A stretch of DNA of 64,000 nucleotides from Agarophyton chilense (taxonomy: Eukaryota > Rhodophyta > Florideophyceae > Gracilariales > Gracilariaceae): positions 2,790,001-2,854,000 of the forward strand of contig JARGXX010000068.1 of NCBI GenBank assembly GCA_030374765.1, in the 5' to 3' direction. A program made the position numbers and the translations under genes. Shown piece by piece: positions 32,943 to 45,099 of this stretch (position 1 is its first letter; every line of letters starts with the position of its first letter). The notes below the pieces were generated by a model. That model searched no databases. It was given only the letters and a program-made list of their open reading frames with translations, and had not been told where the DNA came from.

Positions 32943-35760
32943 TGCCGCGCAAAAAAGTAGAGAACAGGAGGCTCATTCGGAGTTCTTGGAAACCCAAGCT
33001 GCCTGTTATGGATTATAGCAGAAACGACTCGATGCCTACAACGCGCAGAGGTGCAACGCGGGCGAAGAAGCTAGGAACCCCACAAGGGAAGCCAAACCCT
33101 AACGAGCAGGTGACTCTGTTGGTGACCACGCCGAACGGTGAAAAGAAGGTCGTAAGGAAGGCATTTGTAGTGGGTGCGGTTGATTCGACGACGACGCTTA
33201 CGGAAGATTTAGTGAGAGAGTTGCATGGTCACAAACTGGTCGAGAAGGCGAAGAAGAAACCAGTGGTGGTATGGAAGGTGTTGATTCAGGATGAGAAAGA
33301 AATGTATTACCCTTATCTGTTCAAAACTACAGAAACCGTACCGAACCGTCTGGGAGATATGGAGAGCAACTGTTTCTATTACTGGGACGTGAACATGATA
33401 AAACGTTATGGTGGCGAAGCGGCGACTCTTCCACTGACATCGTCCTCCACTCCTTCTGCACCTCCAGCCAAGAAGCCCTCCGCTAAGACGGTGATGAAAA
33501 AGCAGCAAGAAAGAGGTTCGTCGTCTGCGACAGAAGGTACGGTGAGCCAGTTGGTGAGAACGAACGAAAGAAATCCGAAAGGTCCGGTGACTTGTATTCG
33601 GGCCATTCACGACATTCCAACCTTAGCTAGTGACGAAGAGAATGGGACCGAGAGAGAAGTGAAGAGGCGACGATTTAGTGGTTCTCATGTTGTTAACTTA
33701 CATGACAAAGGCGACAGCAATGAAGCAGAGGGGGATGGTTCAGGAATGAATGAGGTACGCGGAGGCACTGCTGATTCAAAAAGACACGTCTTTGACAAAG
33801 CAAAGGACGACAATATTCCAGGTGGGAGTGCGGGACGGAATAAGGGCCAAGTTCGTTTTCCAAGGGTTATAGCAAGCGTGAGCGGGGATAAACATGTAAG
33901 GACGGAGCCTAAGAGAAAACGAGTCGTTGTTGGAAGGAAGAGGGTGCGGATTCGCAGAGTCCCGGCATGCATATCAATGCAACGGTTTTCTTATCGGCAG
34001 ACTCCGGATCATGCAGTGAGGAGTGTCGAACATGGGGACGCTGAGGGAACAATCGACCGAATGGGCACGGTGAGACCTCCGAAAAACCAGATTGTAAGGA
34101 AGTGGAGGAAGGGAGGGGTGGTTGCAAAAGGAGAGGGACTCTGAGGTGAAGATGAGGAGGATGAGGATGCAATTCACGCGGGGAAGAAAAGCGAACATAA
34201 GGGGATGAAGTATGGAGAAACGATGTTTATGGGGCGGAATCAGCTGTTGGCCAAGCTTGGAGACATGAAGGGGGAGCTAAAAAGGGCAAGGGATGACAAC
34301 GGAAGTTCGCAACTTAGCTCGAAACTCGCACAAAAGGAGGTGAAGAGGCTGGAGGGCGAAGATAGGAAATAGGAAGTGCTGCTGACGTCATTTCAAGAGA
34401 CTTTTCGTGATCGACCAGGACAAGTGGGTGGCGAATAAGGGAAGGAGGGTCGGAAACAGTATGGAATTGAAGTGGATATGCGATTTATTGGAGTAGCCTC
34501 GAGAGTTTACGAGAATATGTTGCGTTAAGCGAAGGAAGAGACGAGTGAGTTGTGCTTCAGAAGGAGGGAACCGGAGCGAAAGTGGTCGAAAAAGGCAGAA
34601 GAAGTGAGTGCGGGAAGGAATCAGATTATTCTGATTATAAATGTGAAGGAGATAGTGCCTTTAGATCTTATGGAGCTGGCAACAGGAAGAAAGTAGTGGG
34701 GACCGTAGGCCTACACTCTGTCTATTGAGAGAGGTAGTGATGGAATGTTGTTGCATGTGGTGCGGATAAAGTTGGAGAGTCCCATATGGGGAAAATTTGC
34801 GGGGATGGGGATGAAAAAGCAGTGTGAATAGGAGTTGAGGAGGGATAAGTGTTTAAGGAGGCGGATGAAGCAGGCTCTCAGTGATGTTGTGGGGGTGAGG
34901 AAAAGGAAAGCCAGGGATAGATTATTTTTGGGTCTCGGGTATACTCTACTTGGTAAGAAACCTCTTAACCGGAATGATTAAGAACTGAATGTGTTGTATG
35001 AAGAGCAGAAGATGGATGCTCGGGAGAAGTTGTTTCCGAAAGACTCGAATGGGGAGCCCGTCATATCTGCGTGGAGGTTGGAAAAGCTGGAGAATCTATG
35101 TTTTTCAGGGTCCGATGTGACCTCGACAAAGTATGGGTAAAAACCTGATGACTTGTACTTCAAGAACGGGTTGAGTGTGGGTGTGTTGACAGAGTTTATG
35201 GGGTACGATGTGGAACAACCGTCAAAGGAAGGGAAGACACAGTATGTGGATGGAAATGGCATGCACCTGGCCTGATTCGATGCGTGGATTGCATCTGTGG
35301 TAGAGGCGTTGGTTGAGGAGATGGGTAGATGAGGGAAGCGACAGATGCTGTTTTCGAAAGTATATGCAAAGCATCTGCCGGTTGCTGTGGAGGATATCTT
35401 ACGGAAAGCGAGAAGGAAGGTGGGAAAGAAGTACGGAGAAAAGCTTGTTAACCATTGTGTGAAGGATGAGGACCCTACTGAAATGCTGGAAAATGCGGAA
35501 CATGAAGGGACCGTTTCGATTTGGATGCCCTTGAACCAACCGGTCTATCTGGGTATTCGGTACGAGGTGTTGCTGTAGGAGATGACGACTTTTCTCAGGT
35601 ATGTATTTGATTTCTACGTCGTAGGTTGTATGCCTGAAGAACGCGAGTATAGGTAGTTGCTAGCGGATGAGAAAAAAATGTTGGAGGCGAAAGAGGAAGG
35701 GGAGGAGAGAGAGAGCGAGGGGGTGGAAGGCGGAGGTGAACAAGATATTGTTGATTAGTG
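32943..35760 (+). pseudogene. Decayed copy 2 of the unrecognised charged/coiled-coil gene family
   Basis: Best-preserved part is one plus frame to 34144, with usable ATGs at 32943, 33009 and 33033. It begins MPTTRRGATRAKK in the third case, then a compact segment (EQVTLLVTTPNGEKKVVRKA, VVWKVLIQDEKEMYYPYLF, YYWDVNMIKRYGG, about 33105-33415), then a long basic/acidic low-complexity region with KRKR motifs. After a TGA (34142-34144) the frame goes on in phase (MFMGRNQLLAKLGDMKGELK, coiled-coil-like) to a TAG near 34370. Later pieces in other frames match copy 1 at 11750-13966. Probably nuclear, judging by basic clusters. Function unknown. Confidence 0.65.
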
Positions 35761-35794
35761 ATAACTTTATCATCAGAAGATGGGTGTTCTTTGC

Positions 35795-38700
35795 TTAAGG
35801 TTGATTCTTTTGTAGAGAAACAAGCTCTCGCTCGCGGGTCGCGGTAGAATCTGTTGATATAGAAGCGATGTTCATGGCATGGGAGGGGCGGGAAGAAAGG
35901 GCGTGCTGGGTAGTTCTGGCGAACCAGATGGACGGAACTGAGAATGGCGGAGAAGGGAACGAGACCGAATCAGGGTGCGACATAGGTGCCAGAGCGTTGG
36001 ACTCTGTTTCAAGCGGGGAGGATGGTGTGGCCCTGTTCATCTTCTGTTGCCCAACGGAGGGTGCTGCACTTCAGGGTTTCATTCACGTGATCGAGGGAAG
36101 TTGTGAGTTCAAAGGAGCGGACGAAAGCGTATTTGAATTCCTCAGGATCTTCATCTTTTTTGGGAAAGCTAAAAAAGGCGAGGAGCTTGCAGACCCAAAC
36201 AGTGGTGGAGTACCGGAGACAAGAATGTGGGAGAACTTTGGAAGTTTGGAAGGACCGACGGCGGAGGTGGCAAATATGCTCTGTGTGACGCGCATTGTTC
36301 GTTCTCTGAAGCGGATGAAGTTGAATTTTTGGTCGACATCTTGAAAGGCGGAGGTGAACCCGCTGTGGGTGAAGTCGGAGTTGACGAGGGAGAATGTAAG
36401 AGAGGAGAGAGACAAGGAAGAGGAAGAGAGTCCGAGAGCTTCGAGGCACAGGTCGTGAAAGGGTGAAATGGCGTCGCGTGAGATTTGGGTGATAAAAGAA
36501 AGGGTGGAAGAGGTAAAGATGTTTGACAGAGAGGCATTGGGGCAGTTTTGGTTTGCACGGAGGTACTTCTTTGCAGTGATGATGGCGCAGAAGAGTACGG
36601 TGGTACCGTCGCCGACTATGGAAAACCGCCGAGCACGACGGAAGGATGAGTTTGAGAACGAGGAAATGTAGCGGGGAATGGCGGTAGAGTTTCGGAATCC
36701 TTCTGTGAGCTGGATTGCGTCGACTGTTTCTCTGTGAGCGGTTGAAGATCTTCAGGATGTCCATCGATAGGAGTTTTTGAAGAGGAGGTGTGCGTGTTGG
36801 TAGATGCTGGCGTCAGTGAATTTAAGACCTCCGTAGAGATCAATTTCAGCAATGATGTGGTCCAGAAGGTGGAACTTCAGTGTTCCGAAGTGAGAAGCTT
36901 GGAAAGGGGCGAAGACGCAGACGCAGAGAGACTTGAAGTGCTTGATGAGTTCAGAAAGGGCGCAAAGTCGTTGGTCTCTCCCTTCTGAGGTGGTGTTGTG
37001 GTGGATTGCGGGGGTAAATAGGTCTTCGTATGCCGTGAAGGTGAAGGTGAATGGAGCTGTGTCAACTTCACCGCAGCAACGGTCGAAGAAGTCACCTATG
37101 AAGGGGAAGACCATGTCGACAGCGCGGTAGTTTTCTGCGACGAGCATTCCTTTGATGTCGTCCGTTGTGAGAACCCCGTTTAGGTATGTACCCTTTTCTG
37201 GTGTGGAAAAGTCGATGTGCAGTCCGGGTGCGGAGAATTTGGATTCCTTATCTGAGAGGGTGTTGTTTGCGTGGGTGAGAAGGGAGCTTCCGATGGATTT
37301 GATGGATTTCGAGGAGCCGTTGGGGGACGCAACAGTGATGAAGAGGCTGTCGGACGTCAAGCGTTCGATGGTTGCCAGTTTGACGAGCTTGGAGATACCC
37401 AGATGGCAATTGTGAAGGGGTTCGAAGGAGAAGATAGAGTAAGAGTTGAGGAGTGGGGATATGTTAAGAAGGGGGTGTGTTTCGAAGGAAGAGTGGTACG
37501 CGGAGAGGTAGTTTGTGCGGTGGAGAGATGCTGCTTAGTCTCTGAGAGTTCTTGCTACGCGCGGTCGGCGAAGTTGTTCGGCGTCGTGGGCATCCTTGAG
37601 AAGAGCGTCGTGTGCGGATCTGGTTTGAAGGGTGTGGAAAATGGTTCGAGGAGATAGGGAAATTAGTTTGAGGTTGAGGTGGGAGCGAGGTGTTAGGCAT
37701 CTGTGGCAGGGGTTGGATGGGTTTGTGCCTTATAGGATAGCGAGGATGTCTTTTGCTTTTGGGATGTCAGCAGCATAGTTTGCGATGACTGGGTGGCACT
37801 GTTGGATGACCTGGTGTTCATCACGGAAAGGGAAACCCTTGAGAACGACTGCACCGAGCGGTTAGAGGATGGTTTGTAGGGTTTCTTGGATGAGTTCCAT
37901 TGGGGTGATGCGGCTGATGGCTGAAGAAAGAGTGTGGCCTTCAATGGAGTCCTCGTCGGATGGGGAGGAAGGGGCGTCGAACGAAGTGGGGAAGTAGCCA
38001 AGGAGGGTGTTGTTGCGGGAGATGCAATGGCGGCGGAAGGAGTATGCAAAGTTGAGGAGGGTGATGTGAATGGGGTAGGAAGTGATAGAGGAGCTTTTCA
38101 GAGAGGTGGACGACTTGTCCGAGTAGAGCTGGATGAAGCCGATGAAAGATTCCATGCTAGTAATGTCTGCGTTGTGCGAAATAACATCTGAGTCTTAAGA
38201 GCAGAGGATGTAGTGTTTGAGATCCGGATAGACACAACTGCCGAGTTTTGAAGCCATGGGATGAGCGTGTGCAGGAGCACCATCTGAAGAACACTGTCTG
38301 ATGGGGTGGAAGAAGGTGTTAGCGCGAGTGGCGTAGCGGAGTTGCTGGGGAAGGAAATCGATGGGGTTTTTGATGTAGAGAGTTGCAGTGATGGTTGAAG
38401 GATTGTGACGAACGGTTGTGGATTTGAAGTCGATGGAGCCGACAGTGTCCTCGAATAGTTTGGAATGAAGTTGAAGGCAGTGGGAGACGGAGGTTACCTG
38501 TTGGTTGAGTGTTTGGGAGTAGTCGGGGTTCTTGAGGAGGTAATGAGTTTGTCGGCTTTGCGTTTACCGAGCTTGGTGGCAATGAATGAGATGTAGGAGA
38601 CGATGGGATGACGATTCACGGGTGGGCAAGGGCTGGAAGAAGGGGAGCGAATAGAAGCGTGGAGAATGTGGGCGGCGTCTTCGGAGCGTATGGCCAGAGC

Positions 38701-38958
38701 GAGCTGGATCGAGTGGTAGTCGTCCTCTTCTACCAGCCGAACAATGTTGGAAAGGTGGTTTGAGATGCCGACGGAGGAAGTGTCTGCGGTCTGGAGGCGG
38801 GGGCGCTTCGTGCGTGGTGGGGATTGAGTGCCATCTTTCGGGGTGGTGGTGAAGAAGGGGTTGCGGGTGGTGCCGTGGCGACACCGGCGGTGGTGTTGGA
38901 CAAGATAGGTGTGACCTTTTGCCTGGAAGGTGCACCTTGGGAAGCGACAAGGCTGCAT
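35795..38958 (-). pseudogene. Decayed Plavaka/KDZ-like DNA transposase
   Basis: Reading the minus strand from the ATG at 38958: N-terminal zinc finger MQPCRFPRCTFQAKGHTYLV with HHRRCRHG; then, in other frames, FIGFIQLYSDKSS (near 38130, a catalytic-type Asp), PIHITLLNFAYSFRRH, LLGYFP; CHRC near 37700; FSFEPLHNCHLGISKLV near 37420 (the D/E.LH..lG motif); a long frame 37360-36752 ending LKFHLLDHIIAEIDLYGGL and NSYRWTS; then VCKLLAFFSF, YAFVRSFE near 36130; and a C-terminal HRFYINRFY near 35860. The order and a span of about 1050 codons fit Plavaka-type CACTA-related transposases. At least five stops or shifts. Terminal inverted repeats not located. Confidence 0.55.
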
Positions 38959-39299
38959 GGTGTGGAGGGCGCCTGCGCGCGATCTCGGAAAGTAAATTGG
39001 GGAGGTGAAAAGGACGTAGGACGAGGTGAGAGGGGGAGAATATATACAGGCTGGAGATGAGAAAGATGCACGACGGGAACGGTGGGAAGAGTTTGAACTT
39101 TCCACGCGTACTCACCAAGGTCAAGTGACGCGCCAGAGACACCAACAAGTCGTGTGGCAAGACAGTCACCGCGCATATGTGGCTTGTGAAGTGGCTTGGA
39201 ATGAAAATATTCGAAGTTGTATATTTTTGAGCTGCGGCGTGTACTTGTGTTGATTGTGAGTAGTGGCCTGATGAGCAGTTTTGGGATCTTGAGATCCAG

Positions 39300-39600
39300 T
39301 GACATAATGTCGTCTGGACCTTATGGACCTTCCGCGTTTTCTTGGTGCGTGAGAAGCGGTATTTTGTACGGTTCCGCTTGCATTTCACAAGTGCTGACTC
39401 TGTTTCTAATTGTGCGCGAGCGGGCAGAGCACGACCGGGGCGTTAAGTGATGGTGTGCGGTGTGGGGGGTGACGGTTTGATCAGCTTGTGATCGTGATGT
39501 ACGTCGTCTATGTTGGACTGGGTACTTGAAACTGTTTGTGGTCATGGGCAAGCTGGCGAAGAGCGAGGGGAGCGATGGTTGATGCGGCGTAGGGTGTAGA
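39300..39600. other. Spacer upstream of the transposase remnant
   Basis: No gene. A short sequence near 39488-39520 (GATCGTGATGTACGTCG) recurs in diverged form near 39620-39650, at the left edge of the intron-like array. Confidence 0.4.
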
Positions 39601-39607
39601 GTGGGCG

Positions 39608-40686
39608 GGTGAGTGGGTTGCGATTTTGATGTACGCGGCGCGCTATGTTGACGTGGTGTGTCGGGTCACCTTCTGTTTGTTAACATGAGAAACCTATTAC
39701 AGCGGCGCTTCTGGGAATGAACAGGTGGGTTTGCTACGTTTTCTGATCTTCAATCTGTACGGAGACCTGATATATTTTCGACTGTGGCTGCGAAGCGACA
39801 GAAAATTGGAATGGGGGGGCAGGATTGGATTCGTTGAGTTAAAGGTGAGTGCGAGAGCTACTGATGTCTCGTAGAGATTTAGAAAGGATATCTGACATGT
39901 TCTTGTCTGCTGCTGCGAAGCGACGGAGAGGAAAGATTGGGTGGGCAGGGAAACCTCCTTGAAAGAAGTGAATCAAGCAAGTTGCTTAAGAGGTGAGTGC
40001 GTCGCTGAGGAAATTTCTTTCTATTAGTGACGGAGATCTGACTTGTATTTGTTTATTGTTACGACAGTGCGGGCGACGTTGTTTGAAGGGGGAATGATGG
40101 AAGTTCGGGTAAGGGCAAGTGCTACTGGTGTTCTGGTATTGATTTTGGAATGATTTCTGACATGTTATTTTTTGCTGTGGCGAAGCGACAGAAAAAAGCG
40201 ATAGGGTGAGGAGGGGAACATTCTGGAAGGACTTGGAGGAGCAAGTTTCTTAGGAGGTGAGTGCGTCATTGAAGTAATTTGGTTTCGATTTTTGGTGGAA
40301 GTCTGACTTATATTTCTTCCTCGATGCGACGGTGATTGATCAAGAAATGGTGGCATCACAGGGAAGTGGGAGCTGCATTTGTATCCTGTATGCGTTAGGG
40401 GAGGAGATATGACTTGCCGTTGTTTCCTGCTGCAAGAGAACAGGGAGGCAAGATTGGACGAGAGATGGGATAAGTGGTCGCTACAGAGGTGAGTGTCGTG
40501 CTGATGTGGTTTGGGTTTGTTCTCTGACGCAGATCTGACTTTTGTCTATTTAATGATGCTAATGCAGAAAGTGGAGGCAAGAAAAGGAGCACATTTTTGG
40601 CTGAGGTAAGTTTTTTTATATGGAATGTGCTTGCATGAAGCGAGGAATTGGGCTCTAGCTTGCGTGATTTTCTGATGTTTATCTAG
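39608..40686 (+). repeat. Tandem array of intron-like units
   Basis: Seven or more successive plus-strand units each have a donor-like G|GT(G/A)AGT, an internal TCTGA(C/T), and an AG. Inferred introns are 39725-39795 (71 nt), 39845-39920 (76), 39993-40067 (75), 40109-40185 (77), 40257 to about 40331 (75, AG lost), 40381-40436 (56, weak), 40489-40567 (79) and 40606-40686 (81). Segments between are 38-72 nt. Several of those start CGACAGAAAA or CGACGGAGAG, showing that exon-intron units were duplicated. Joined segments do not give one long reading frame. Could be a non-coding spliced transcript or subterminal repeats of the adjacent transposon. Confidence 0.5.
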
Positions 40687-41284
40687 TTATGTAGGAATTT
40701 GTGATTGATGAAGGGTGAACTGGTGTACCGCTTCCACGGCTTTCGGGGAATGGAGGGTTCTTCGCATCGAGCAAAGCGCAGCAAGAAGTGAAGCGCAACG
40801 ATCGGAGGAGGTGATGCAAAGCGTTTCATCGCATTTGAATTGGGGAGATCCCATTTCACGTGCAACGGGGACCCGTTTCGGGTCTCAGCTGCAGGATCGA
40901 TCGCAGTCTTATGTACTGGCTATTAGGTTCATTAGAGGACATTAATTGAATGTGCAGGGCATTTGAGCGGTTCACCGTAGCTACGATACCTGCACAAAAT
41001 GAATGATCATGCGCTATATAGCGTTCAGTATTCCTTTCATTGTCGGTGGAAATCATGGTCCAGAATTAATTAGCATCGAAAGATATCTCCCAAGATATCT
41101 TCCATTCTTCCTGGTGTTTCAGTCTTGGTACGGACATTGGTTAGTTTTCTACATTCTCCCGAAAATTCACTTGGGCTATTTTTTTTGCGCTAGATAATCT
41201 GGCATCAAAAATCTGCGATTTTTTGAATGCTAGCCATAAAAATTCTAGCACAGCCAAACTAGAAATCTAGCACCCAATACTAGC
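40687..41284. other. Spacer, no gene seen
   Basis: Short frames only. The right end (about 41190-41284) is AT-rich and repeats CTAG several times; the gypsy fragment E2 breaks off here. Confidence 0.5.
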
Positions 41285-41975
41285 TTTCCGAAAACACAGA
41301 CGCATCTAGACGCAGAGCCTCCCTTCTGCTCTTAGATTGACCTTCCATTGAATTTTCCTGGTGGTGCTCCCGGCGAGGGACGGGTAGTACCGCCACTCCT
41401 GCGGGTTCAGTAGGGGGTTTCCCTATGGAAGCCGGATGGTTGACTTGTGAAGTGGTCCAAGGGACCGTGTTTTTTGACTGGCTGGTGACTGCTTCTTGAA
41501 CGGCCTGATTGAGAGAGTCTAAGAATAGCTCCGACTCTATGATCTTCGGGACGATTCGCGTTACGAGGAATTCTGTATGGTCAGCGATCGCCGTAGCAAG
41601 TCGCATGTTCACAATGGAATCCCCGTGGGCTGAGCAGAGCTCACGGAGACGGTGTTGGAGAAGGTCGGCAAGTCCGGCGGAACTATTCTCTCTAATTCCT
41701 TCGGTGTTACTGGGTTCTCCTTGTGGTGTTTCTGGCCTAGAGATGGATATGGTGAGGCGTCCTCGTAAACGAACTGCTACATTGGGTTCTTGGCGAATCT
41801 TTTCAGGGTCAGCCATAGGAGTCAGTACTCCTTGCGGCTGGCTTCTCGTGCTCCTGCGTTCGCTAAAATTATCACCCTGAGGTTCAGGCGACATCGTCGG
41901 CGTTGCAGTGGCAGCTGTTCCTGCACTAGGAGTCCTATGGTCTGGTCGGTTGGGTGTGTTTCCTGCATCCATAAT
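41285..41975 (-). pseudogene. E2 Gag N-terminal region
   Basis: The ATG of MDAGNTPNRPDHRTPS (near 41972) is intact, as in E1. The frame stays open through DPEKIRQEPNVAVRLRGRL, LADLLQHRLRELCSAHGDS and PVPRREHHQENSMEGQSKS, past the position where E1 has a stop. This shows that the ancestral Gag was longer than the E1 ORF. Truncated at the element break. Confidence 0.8.
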
Positions 41976-42097
41976 GGCGGTTGCTTCTGTACTTCTGGTC
42001 CGTTGGGTAATTAAACCAAAGGTTATGATCCGAATATTTCTTCGTTCCAGTGGTCCGTTCAATTATTCCAAAGGGATTCTCGGCCGGGAGACCAAAA

Positions 42098-42542
42098 TGT
42101 AGCGCAAGGACTGGTGGGTCAGCGTACGGGTCATGACCTGTGGTAGCTTGGTAGAGCGGCTTCGAAGGTCCGTATCCTTGACGGCGGCACTCCCGGAGTA
42201 CTTGGTGCAATGGGCTGGCGTTTAATGCGTAGTCCAACAGGTTGGAGCTACGGAAACAATGGCTTGAAGACCAATTGGTAAACCTAGTATGCCAAAGGGT
42301 GTTATTTAGAATCCTAACGGTGCCTGCTTTACTCTAAGGGAGAAGCGTCACTCGAGCCAAGTAAATAACAATGGCCAGGCGCTGGGATCTCCCTTGCACT
42401 GTAATGTTAATCTATTACGATAAACAAAATAAACTAATAATCTAAATAAGCCCAGCTGAGGTCAGCCCGTCCACGTGTCACCTGTAAGATACCTCATCCC
42501 CCGGAAGCTTACAGGGCTCAAGCGTTATCGCTGCTCCTTCAT
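42098..42542 (-). repeat. LTR of E2
   Basis: Read on the minus strand: TGAAGGAGC... to ...TTGCGCTACA. Diverged from the E1 LTRs. Antisense tRNA-like boxes are present on the plus strand near 42130-42180 in diverged form. Confidence 0.85.
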
Positions 42543-42759
42543 ACCATTGCACCAAGTATTCTGAGAGGGCAGCCGTCAAGGATACGGACCTTAGAAGCCG
42601 CTATACCAAGTTACCACAGGTCATGACCCGTACGCTGACCCACCAGTCCTTGCGCTACATTTTTGTCTCCCGCCCGAGAATCTCTTTGGAATAATTGAAC
42701 GGACCACTGGAACGAAGAAATATCCGGATTATAAAGTTTGGTTTAATTCCCAAACGGAC

Positions 42760-44900
42760 CAGAAGTGCAGAAGCAACCGCCATTTTGCATGTAGAAAACA
42801 CACCCAACCGACCCGACCATAGGACTCCCACGGCAGAAACAGCCGCCACTGCAACGCCGACGATGTCGCCTGAACCTCAGGGTGATAATTCTAGCAAACG
42901 CAGGAGCACGAGAAGCCAGCCGCGAGAAGTACTGACTCCCATGGACAACCCTGAAAAGATTCGCCGAGAACCCAATGTAGCAGCGCGTTTACGAGGACGC
43001 CTCACCATAGCCACCTCTAGGCCAGGAACATCACAAGGAGAACCCAGAAACACCGAAGGAATTAGAGAGAATAGTTCCGCCGGACTTGCCGACCTTCTCC
43101 AACACCGTCTCCGTGAGCTCTGCTCAGCCCACGGGGATTCCATTGTGAACATGCGACTTGCTACGGCGATCGCTGACCATACAGAATTCCTCGTAACGCG
43201 AATCGTCCCGAAGATCATAGAGTCGGAGCTATTCTTAGACTCTCTCAATCAGGCCGTTCAAGAAGCAGTCACCAGCCAGTAAAAAAACACGGTCCCTTGG
43301 ACCACTTCACAAGTCAACCATCCGGCTTCCATAGGGAAACCCCCTACTGAACCCGCAGGAGTGGCGGTACTACCCGTCCCTCGCCGGGAGCACCACCAAG
43401 AAATCAAACGGAAAGACAATCGAGGAGCAAGGAAGCTATGCGTCTAAAAAAGAGACAGTTTGGGCCACGAAAAGGACAATTTGTGGTACAGCGACCTCAG
43501 GGCTCCATCGGATCTGATAAATAGATCAATCCTTTAGGTCCCCAGTCCGCTGGAAAGAAACGGAATAACCGCATGAGAAAGAAGAACAGAAAGGGTAAAA
43601 AAATAGACCATTCGGACACGAGTGATTCTGATTCAGGCTCAACCGAAACGGCCAACTCGGAAGTTAATGAGGCTGCCGTTCGAGGCCTCAAACCACTGAC
43701 AACAAATAACGAAGTTTTCTTGAAGGTTTTGGATTATCGGAACTACCGATTGGCTGACAGGTCCCTGAAAAATTCGGGTTCGATGGCTCGCACAGTCGTC
43801 AAATGCAAACGGATGCAACTAACCATAATGGATCAGTTCTAGGGTTCCGATCCCATTGCTTTCCTAAGGTTTCTCAGTTTGTTCCGTACGGCCTGTGATC
43901 AGAACGGTGTCTACGAGGGCGCCGCTTTGTACCTTTTCCAATTCTCCCTTACAGGACAGGCGCGTGAACGCGTGCTTTCAAAGGTTCCTGGCAAAATTGA
44001 CCTCGTGGATGGTCAAGACCGTGAGCTCCTCAGATCATATCCTTAGGTTGTTCATTACCTCTTGAAAATCTATTCCACGGATCACGTTATAATGGATGCC
44101 CACTAGGAAGTGATATCCTTTAGGCAGAGCTCCAACATGACTGAATCGGCTTTTGGAATCGAACCATGAAAAAAGGCTTACAGATGTGAAAACTTATTCT
44201 CCGAAGGACTGCTTAAACATCATTTCATCACGGGATTCCTCCTTGCCATTCGGACAAATATCCGTAATTACCACACGGAAAACCCACAATACTCCTTTCG
44301 ACGGCTCGTCAAGTACGTCGAAGGTTATGAAAAAACAAAGCGGAATCCCATGCGCAATGCTGATATATCTAGGTAACACGAAACTCCGTTGCGTAAACCA
44401 AGCCCATTTGGTTAGCTTCATGGGATCGGACATGATTATTTCAATCCATCAAGCCGACCCGGGAGATATCCTCGCGGTTAAATTCAGTGCTTCTCCGTCC
44501 AGGCACCTATCATATATCTCCCAGGGAACTACAGCGAACACTGGACCACCCACACCAAATCATTCTCTCTTTCTGCCCCGCAACGACGTTTTTTTTCGCG
44601 CCCCAGGGGCCTGCTTCCTCTGCCTTTAAATGGCCTAACCTTGTGACTGCACGAGGTATCTGCCTGAGGACGCACGAAAAAACCTCCTAGCCTTAAGGGA
44701 AGAGAATTTTTTGGTGCGGCGATCGGAAGGAATGTTTAACAGAGCACCGAAACGAGCCACATGGACCTCTGGGAGCTCACGCTATGCCACGCCTCTGAAT
44801 ACTCCGATCAAAGCCCCACAGGTTCACGCCATTGTAGACCCTACGGACGATCACAAAGTGGAATCTTATCCTTAGGAAAAAACGGAAACCCCATCCAAAA
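42760..44900 (+). pseudogene. E3 Gag
   Basis: The start codon is lost (TTG at the Met position, LHVENTPNRPDHRTPT). N-terminal region open to 43282 (TAA). Core Gag LFLKVL-like VFLKVLDYRNYRLADRSLKN is near 43715; a TAG at about 43841 interrupts it. Further stops and frame changes downstream. Zinc-knuckle remnant CFLCL near 44610. Confidence 0.75.
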
Positions 44901-45099
44901 ACTTTTAGAGGGTCGACGCGAGGCAAATACTCCCTTTTTAAGCCCCTGCCTCAACCAATTAGATGGTCATGAGCCAAGGAGCTCCTCACCTTCAAATACA
45001 AACCACCCATGATGGACCACACAGGATGAACCAGAAATGGAACACAGTACGGACCCTGTCTGTATCCTCAGGAAAGAGAGTTAAAAAGTTCGAGAAACG

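Larger units (their letters stand above)
41285..42542 (-). mobile_element. Ty3/gypsy fragment E2 (LTR plus 5' gag)
   Basis: Minus-strand copy of the E1 family: LTR about 42542-42098, primer site TGGTCTCCCGGCC, then Gag. It is cut off at about 41285 inside gag. It lies head-to-head with E3, forming an inverted repeat. Confidence 0.9.

Noticed and set aside
36009-36764. 251-codon minus frame, Arg/His/Leu-rich
   Set aside because: Composition of a shadow frame; the transposase C-terminal motifs fall in the neighbouring frames, and only its last 50 codons join the real coding path.
39600-40690. CRISPR-like or satellite interpretation of the repeat array
   Set aside because: Units vary in length and sequence; only splice-like signals and short starts are shared, so it is neither a regular satellite nor a CRISPR array.
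41509-41880. 123-codon plus-strand frame, repeated at 42877-43248 minus and 15636-15923 minus
   Set aside because: It is antisense to the Gag coding frame in each gypsy copy and follows its orientation; conservation is explained by Gag. It is not the antisense gene described at 56731-58813.
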